This document shows positions 50,101 through 59,100 of a stretch of DNA of 64,000 nt, piece after piece. Source of the stretch: Hirundichthys speculiger (Eukaryota; Chordata; Actinopteri; Beloniformes; Exocoetidae); the NCBI GenBank assembly GCA_018398805.1, contig JAGFBZ010000577.1, positions 1 to 64,000 of the forward strand, read 5' to 3'. Positions within the stretch are counted from its first letter, which is position 1, and each line of letters opens with the position of its first letter. A program made the position numbers and the translations under genes. Below the pieces are notes generated by a model, which was not told the DNA's origin, ran no database searches, and was given only the letters and a program-made list of their open reading frames with translations.

Positions 50101-53100
50101 TGCCTTGTGTATAGAGTTGTGACAGACTTTACAATTCCAAGGCATGGACAAAAAAAACTCAAAACATGACAATAATTGCATATTAGAGCCATGCTTATTC
50201 TCAGAGGTTCTTCACAGCAATGCTTTGACTGCTCAGTTTGTACTGAGCTTTGTCCCAGGTAACTGAGACTGGCACAAGTAAAACACACGCATGCAAACAC
50301 AGTCGTCCCAGCTACATTCATAAAAACACAGCAGACTTTCAGGTTTCCTTTCTTTTACTCATAATCATTCTACTCAAAGATTCTCCCGTTGTGCTTTTAA
50401 CTCTAATTGTTTCCCCATGCTTCACTCGTTTAAAGCACATGTCGTTAAGGACAATGATAGGCTGTTTTTGTTTAGTCCATTACCTGGGAAACTTTTTTTT
50501 TTTTTTTTGTGGACTTGAATACATTAACATTTGTGCTGGCAGCAGCAGGAAATTAGCTGCTGTGTACAAGCTTGTGTGACACAGATGAGCCGAGTCTTTA
50601 AAAGGAAGCTCTGCATGTCCACCGTTACTACAACTGCTCCTTCTTCTTTTACTCCTTGAATTTTAACAGAGGCAAAGGCCCCCTCAAGAACTCTTCAGAT
50701 GTGATCAACGCGGCTAAGAAGATTGCAGAAGCTGGTTCCAGGATGGACAAACTGGCTCGTGCTGTCGCAGACCAGGTAGATTTTGCAGGCCTGTCTGTGT
50801 CTCCAACTGTCACTTTTTTTTGTCTTAATGCTTTTCTGTCTGTCAGAAACTGTTCCTGACTTTGTTACGACAGCTTGGCAGCAGAGCAAATTTTGAGCTG
50901 GAATAAGGGGGCATGGCAAAGGAAATCATTATTGAGAGTATTGATGAATGCAGCTGGAGTGGTTGAGTGTTGTTGCTGCATGACTTTTTCTCCCAGTGGG
51001 GCCAACGCTGAGAGAACAAGACAGCAGAACTAAGTTGTGTCTAATATAATTAGCTTCCAACCGAGGTGATGCATTCATTATGAGATGAGTACCTCTCTAA
51101 AACATGCTGACAGACCATTTTCAATATCTAATCAATCAGTTCTGTGCTGAGGGAAGATGGGAGGAAAAAGAAATAGGTGTTTATGCTGTGGAGGTGTGTG
51201 TACTCTTAATTAAGTGGGAGGCATTTCAAAGCACTCACTCCAGGTAATGCATAATGTTCTTTTTCATTTTTTTTTCTGCCTCTAATAAGAAATAAGGATA
51301 AAGTTAGGCTCTGAGCTCGCTGATTTATTGAGGCTTCCTGTTGTTTTTGTAATTGCAACTGCTGTTAGTTTGCAAACTCAGAATAATTACTGTTGGTTTC
51401 AGTATCACATGCTGAGTTTCTATCCACGTCTACTAAGGAATACTGAAGCTTGTGTCAGCTCTCAAAATAACAATAATGAACATTTTTCTTAAAACCCGTT
51501 GTCTCTATGAAGCCTGCTCATTGTTTCTTTTAACCTGTATTAAGAGTTTTATTTTAAATTCCCATCTTTTTTGTCGCTGAAAGCCGCTTTCAACTTTCAG
51601 CATGGGCAGATTTCTGTGCTGTTCAGTCTACATGACTCGCTGCCTCGTAGTTGGTAGGCTGCGATGTCTGACGACTCAATCTGACAGCCACTCGGCCTCC
51701 AAAATGAGTTTTGTCAACAAAAAGACGTGCGAGAAATGAGGCGGAACCACACAAAGAAGGAGTTATTTGAAAATGGTCTGATAGAGGAAAGGAGTAGCGC
51801 TAGTCGGTTGTGCAATAATTTGTTTAGAAGACAAACGCAAAAAGAAAAGCCAAGCACATGGGGAAAGGAATGGATTAGCACACATGGTGAGCAGGGATCG
51901 TCTGTGCTGCAGAGAGACTTGGAGGTGACTTAAAAAATGAGTGATGAAAAAGTAGCCGCCTGCTGGAACGTATGGCGCGCTGCGTCTAATTGAATGTTTG
52001 CAGCGTCACCCCCTTGCTTTAGTTGCTGCTTTGGGTTTCCCTCCCTCAGGGGAACCTCCCCCCATGCCTTGCTCTCTCATTGGCTCTGGCTTGACTGGGG
52101 AGTCGCCTGACAGTTCCAGATATTTGGCGTGCTAGATATCCGTCTGCTGTCGGCAGTGGCTCCGTGATGCATCGCTGAGCGTCTTTCAGTTGTTCTCACA
52201 GAGCAGCTGAGCATTAAAAAGTCTGCAGGCTCGGCACCGGGCAGGTCACACCACAACATAGACTTGTATGACATGTTATGACCCTCTGCAGATGCTGTAG
52301 CAAATATTTGAGCAAATAGTTTCTTTCAGCTTTCTGCAAAGTTTGCTTTAATATTTGAACAAACTTTGCAAACTTTTTTTGGCTCTTTTTCCTCCTGCTT
52401 AGCACCGCGTTCTTTACAGCCTAAAGCATAAACTAAAAACAAAAAGTATGGAAATTTGTGTTTGGTAGATTGTTTCTTTGTTGTAACAATGCTTCTTGGT
52501 AATAATTCTCATTCCGTTGGGAAGCCTGTTTATTTCCCTTTTAATTTTATTCAACCAGACAGCTGATTAATCAGAGCAGACTGGGCCTTCTGTGACGGAG
52601 CCTTATGGAAACAGGAAACAACAACTGCCTTTATACGCCTCTAGAGTTATTTTCTTTTATATAGATCGAAAAATGATATGTTTTGACAAGAGCTGAGTGT
52701 ATAAGCATGTTCCAGTAGAGACCATAAGACATTTATGAATCTTTGAATGCATGTATGTGGGCCTTTTAAAAGGATCCATTAGTTTCAGTAGCCATTGTCT
52801 CAGATTCCCTGGACCAGAAGAGACAGACCTCTTTACATTTTCGGTTTTCCGTGCCTCCTTGTGACAATATGTGACTTCACAAGAATATATCAGCAAGCTT
52901 TCTGCTGTTACAGCACTGAATGTCAGTCAGTTTTTGTGACTAAAACTATGCTAAGCTTTCACTGGAACAGCAGGCGTCTTTAGTCAGTGTTGGTGCACGT
53001 GCCACGGTGTCCTGCTCCCTGAGCATATTGCATCACAGAACTAATCCACAGTATATAAATGCTTCGCTGCAGCACTCTGCACTTATTACTACATTACAAT

Positions 53101-56100
53101 TTGAAAAATGAAATGCAAGATCCCTTTTTTTTTCCTGCAGTAGTCCTGCAGGAAAACATTTTTTTTTTAATTTCCATGTAAGAGGACAGTTATCTTTATT
53201 TGCAGTCAAGTATGTTTTTTGGTGTTGAGATCAGTGAGAAACACACTGAAGTCAGAGTGAACTCGTATTTTTGTGCTCGTGTATTTACTTGTGGACTGTG
53301 AAAGTCAGCGCCTTCCAGGACTCGCGTGGGAGTACAGGTGTCATAAGGCAAATCACTTGAACCTGCGTCAGAATTAACAGTTTGCTGTAATGAAAAGAGC
53401 AGGTGGCTTGCCATTTTTAATTTTCATTTTAACATTTTTGACCAGTTTTTACTGAATATTCAAAGCCTTCTGCTACATGTCCAGAAACATCAGAGCGCTG
53501 TGTACCACATAAAATGAGATATGAGGAGTTTTTTTTAAATATAATGTGCATCATGTTTATTAAACAAGTCATTAGGAACATGTGTTTGCCATGACATTAC
53601 GTAACAAGAATGACTTAATGAAAGCTCTGTCAAGGATCTTAGTGGGATTAAACCACAAGTAGCATTAAATTGATTAGTTGTCTTTGTTGTGTAAGAAGAA
53701 AAGTATTTTGCGTTCACACTTTATAGCAGGGTAATGTGTGCTTGTCAGGAGCACTGTGGATCAACAGTAAGAAGAAAGGAAGCTCCACTACTTCCATACA
53801 GCGCCCTTAAGTAGCAAACCTTGTCACCGTAACTCTACATCATCCTTATTGATGATCACATGTGAAGCAGAAGGCAATTCAGCGTGGAAGGACGGCGGGA
53901 CGACAAGCTCATTCAGAGTCTTTCAAGCACAGCATTTGACATCGAAAAAAAAAAACCTGTGGGGACCATCACGCCATTTCTATCCAACAATGTCTTTTCT
54001 TTCATCGTTTTTTTCTCCATTTCCATGTACCTGTGCAGCTTGAACTATAGCATTAACTTTAGAATCCGTTACAGCTGTTAAAGTCTTTACTTTTCCTACA
54101 TTAAAACTAATGGCGCTCCAAAAACTGCTCATCAGGGTTCTCAAAGTGTTCCTTAAAAGTATCTAATTATATAGTTCTCAAATTTTGTTTTTATTTCACA
54201 ACCCCATTAAAAAAAAAAAAAAAAAAAAAATTACACTTACTTTGACTTTTACAGACAGTATGAACCAAATATATTTCTTGATTTTTGTTTCGGGTTATAA
54301 ATTAGTTAAAATCACGTACTTTTAAAGCAACACAAAAGAGCTTGTGCAGTTTTTTTGGTCAGAGGGTCCTAATACAGGTATGGAGGTTGTGCCTCTTCCT
54401 CTTCTCTTGCTTGTTTTCCAGCTCCGTCAGAGTTCATCTGAGGCGTCGTGCCATAAACTGATAACTTGCATGTCGTCGTCACGAGAAGACCGGAACGGGC
54501 TCCAAAGTTACTTTGAGTGGTTTTTGCCAATAGTAGACGACCAAAACTCAGGCCAGGATAGGAAAGTATTAATTAGAGCCGTCAATATGATGGAGCTCCA
54601 AAACTCTACAGAAGATGTTTGAGTGTTTGTCTGTAGACGTGACGTCTCCTGCCTTTTCTTTCTCGTTATCACACTCATAAATACTTTCTTTTGTGGCATT
54701 CATGACAACTTTCAGTTTGATCTTTGAGAAGAATGAAAAACATAAACAAGATTTTTTTTTCTTTTTTTTTTTGATAAATGCTGAAAAATACACACAGGGT
54801 TCAAATAAAACACCTACACTTTGGGGGTTTCTCTTTAGTTGTCAGTAGCATTGATTACAAAACAACAAGAGCAAAGCTCCTGTAGCCTGCTGACAGCAGG
54901 TGAAACCAAGCATGACTAAAGTGTAATTAAAAGACTTCTAAGTAAAAACAGAAAGTAGAGTCTAATAGCAGTTGCTTGCGGCAGAGTTGAAAGCAACCAG
55001 CTTTAGTAGTGACTGTTCCTGGGTGAAATTCTCACCTCAGAATTACAGGCTTCTCAGCTTAAAAAATAAATTATGTTGGTGCTTCAACTATTGCAAATTC
55101 TTACATAATTTGGTGAAGCTCTGAAGAGTTTCAGAAAGCTAATGTTACCTCATTTTTTTTTTCTAAAATATTGACTTGTGTCACTTACTGGTGGGAACAA
55201 CTCTCCAACACGCTGCATGCCGCGCTCCCAGGACAAGGGGTGGACGTCGCAGGCAAAACTGAATTTAAAAAAAAAACAACATTCTAATGTATTTTGTCTT
55301 GTTCAGCTCAATAGTGTAATAGTATCCCAACACCTGTCTACATACCTAGAAATCAGATCACAATCATTTGATGCCCTCTTGCTGCCCTCTCTGCAGGCAT
55401 TTGGCCTTGAAACACTGGTTCATCATCCTGCTGGTCAGGGCGACTTCCTGATCTGCACGTAGACGCCTCTCTGTAGGCCCACAGGTGGCGTAAATTGTCA
55501 CTGCATCTGAACTTCAAGTGTAATATAAGGATTAACCACCAGATGGCGCTGGAGTTACTACAGTCTCAGAAGTGCGTAAGTGAAAGGGCGTGTAAGTCAG
55601 TTGCAGACTGCATGTAGAGGTGAAATCAACAGGGAACAGCTGCGCGTATCTCCAGTGAAGACATGTAGAGGGAGACTTCAGTCGACCGCAGAATGGGCGG
55701 AGCTCAAAAGCGTGACTGGCAGCGTATAACTCTAATGGGGGTGGGAGAACCGAGCCCAATGTGAACTAGGGATGGAACGGTTACCGGTATTACGGTAAAG
55801 CGCGGTAAAAATGTACGCGATAACGATTGCTGTTTATGTTTGACTTCATCTCATTATCACGGTCGATTACCGGGATATGGAATATCAGCCTCGCTTCAAG
55901 TCTGTGAGCGACTCGCGTCAATTTCTAGCTTGTAACATCGGCATCGTAACGTAAGCATGGCAGGAAAGTGGTGATAGCACACAGGACATTGAAAAATGAC
56001 ATCGAAAAATGACCAGAACGATGTTCTTCTGATGCAGTTAAAATATTTATTTATTTCCAATAACTGATCCGAAAACCATAACGCCGGCAGTTAGCGCCAC

Positions 56101-59100
56101 AGCGGTCAAAAACCTTTTGCCTTTCCGGGTCAAACACCTAACCAATAACAGGCAGCTACCTTTATACCCTGACCCTCAGGTAACAACACAGCGACAACCA
56201 CAGACACACAGAGTGAACTACAAATTCATAACAACATATTTGGCTCCTATACAACTGTTTCTTTATTTGCACATTTATATGTATTTAAGGTGCAGCCTAA
56301 AATCAAAAGTTTATTTCATTTAAACTTGCACTATAATTTTTGTTCCTGATAATTGTTTGTATATTTTGACCTACTATGGTTGTTAAAGTGTTTATTTAAA
56401 TTTGCACCAGACAAATAATCTTTGTTCCTGTTATTTATTTTGTTCATTTAAAATAAAACCTCCTTCTGTGCCAGTTGTTTCTCCGTTTAATGTAAAAGTT
56501 TCATTTTGATAAGATTTTGGCTTCTGATGTTTTAATATGACAAGAAAATCGCAAGATTTTGTGAAAATATTAAAATGTATGTGTTTTTTAGACATTTGTA
56601 CGGCAATTAAGAATATCGCGATAATATCGTAAACCGTGATAATTTGGTCACTATAATCAAGATATCAAATTTTCCATATCGTTACATCCCTAATGTGAAC
56701 ACCTGGATTCCAATTTAGGTTTCTTGACTTTTTTTGTTTTGTTTTTAATTAAAAACTCCTCTCCGTCACTTTTCTTCCTAGAAAGGAGGATGTTTTTTGC
56801 TGATATACAGGTGACATTTAACGCGTCGTGCTACTGTTGTGCTCTCCTCAGTTGGTCTCGCACACGTTAGCAACACGCTCGCTCTGACGCTCCTCAACAT
56901 CTCCTCAAGTGTGTGCGCGCTGTGCTCGTTCAGGGTTGCACGTGTGCATCCATCTCACTTGGCCATTCGCATGAAGCACTAATTGGTTCAATGTTGTGTG
57001 TAAATCACTCATTTGGTGACGCACCTGTGGACGTCACTCGCTCAGCAGGACAGTGTCCATGTGATGTTCTCATTATATTTCATGAACACTGTCCTTTACA
57101 ATGCAAAATTAAAAAAAGCAATACATTTTTAGTTCATTTTCTTGGAAATGTGGACAAATGTACCTACGAGATGTTTTCTTGTGACCTCTTGAAACCTTCA
57201 TCCTTTCAAACTGTTATTGCACCACCCACGCCATCCTTTTTTTCCTCTCAAATGTTGACTATTTTTCACTATTTAGCATGTCGGAGATTTGAGCAGCAAA
57301 GAAAATCTATAATTAAACAAATGGCAAAGAGAGAACATGCATTTCCTTATTACTACCTCTTTACAAACTGATTTCTTTGAGGTTAAATATTCAGTCATTC
57401 AGCGTGAGATGACATCCTCATCATGTTTTGCCCTCGTCTTCATATCATCTTTTCTAATTCATTTAAATTTGATCAATTTTAGACCAAATTCTGTAATGAA
57501 AATATAAAAAAAAGTCAGAAATTCCTTTTTCACTATGACATATAAAGAGAGATGGAGAGTGCTGCTGCGAGCCTGGCAAAGTAATGGCCCGTTCAATTTA
57601 TTTACATCAACAGGGAATCTGTGAAAGAAGCGGGCAATTAGTCAGGCGTACAACAGGGAACAGTTGTGTCATGTCTGCGTCAGACTTGCCTGGGATGGCT
57701 GTGTGAAGGAATGTGTGTGTTTGAGGAAGCAGAGTGAAGTGTCGTTAAAAAGAGATGCAAGGCGGGAGTGGTGATGCAGTGATAATGCCCGGGAAGAAGC
57801 ACCCCCCTGCGTCCCCAGCTGTCTCCGCTGAAAGTTGGTAAAACGACCGTGTGAAGAACGAGGCAGGTGTTCATGAAATCAATTTACTGAGCGTCCATTT
57901 TCCACAGTTGCTCCTATAACGTTGGTTCCCTGAGTGTAACCCACGCACTGGCTCGCCACAAGATGAATCCAGATGTGCAGCTCGGTAACAATGTGCACAT
58001 ACAGTTCCATAATGACCACAAACCCGTGCAGGTTGTTAGTCCCTTCAACACCTGTGGTGCTTTGTTTCAGCTCATGTCAATACCGTCATTGACAAGACAA
58101 CGTGTGTAACTGCTCAAAGACTATGATGAAGCTACTTAAATCAGAATTTAAAGTGCAGTTGTACAAACTGGCTTGAACGGGTCTTTGCAGTTATATTTGT
58201 GAGGCAAAGAAACAAACATCTCCCCAGACAAAACAAAAACACACTGTGTACTACTCCCTACGTCTGACCATCACTGAAGGGCACCAGCGGCCTGTCGGTA
58301 CTATTTATCTTAGCGCGGGAGGCATTTTTGTCTAAGGGAAGAAAAGGATGGCAAAGACAGCTTCAAGTCCTGTGGGAAGTATATTCATATCACAGCTTGA
58401 TGTTTAACTTGCCATCCCCCCTTTGTGCAACCCCTTAAGACGAGGAAATGAGCTGTGCATTTTTCCCAAGCAGTACTGCTGAATGTCCTAGTTAGGACCA
58501 TTTAATATTAATGGCAAGGAGAAAGGTGTTTCTCCAAAACGATGCTCGCAGTGTTTAAGCAGCTGATGCAGTGTTCTTAACCCACTGGGAGCTTAGTGGG
58601 CCATAACTGCCTTCTGGAAGGCTTCCAGGTGGAATAAGATGTGCAAACTGTGTGAGAGTGAGACACCCGAGAAGGTTGTCCTCATATTCCATGTTGGTTC
58701 ATTTGCTGCACAGTATTAGTGGTTTCTTTGCTGCTGGAGGACCAAACAGGCCACTCAGACCGGGTCAGGACTTCTGATTTTTAGAAAGAAAAGAGAGGGA
58801 TGGCAGGTTAAACAGAAGGAGCAGCTCCTGTGGAAGCGGATCTTTATGTATTTGATGGTACATCGACTGTTGATTGACCTGTTGTCTTTTTGTGCAGCAT
58901 GCTGCAACAAAGATGTTTCATGTGAAATGAGTGAGTCTGACAGTCTCAGTTTGGCTGCAACAACCCAACTGAAAAAAAAAAACACTTTAACCTACATTTT
59001 CAACGCTTATTGCAAAGATGTTGAGCAGTAAATAATAATCCAGCATCCTGGAGTCCTACTGCTTTAGTTGTTTTTCACATTTGTTTGGCCATGGGCACAT

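Noticed and set aside
56913..57371. 152-codon frame in a CTNNA2 intron as a nested gene
   Set aside because: No domain, low-complexity and AT-rich composition, no splice or promoter context; long frames of this size occur by chance in 64 kb.
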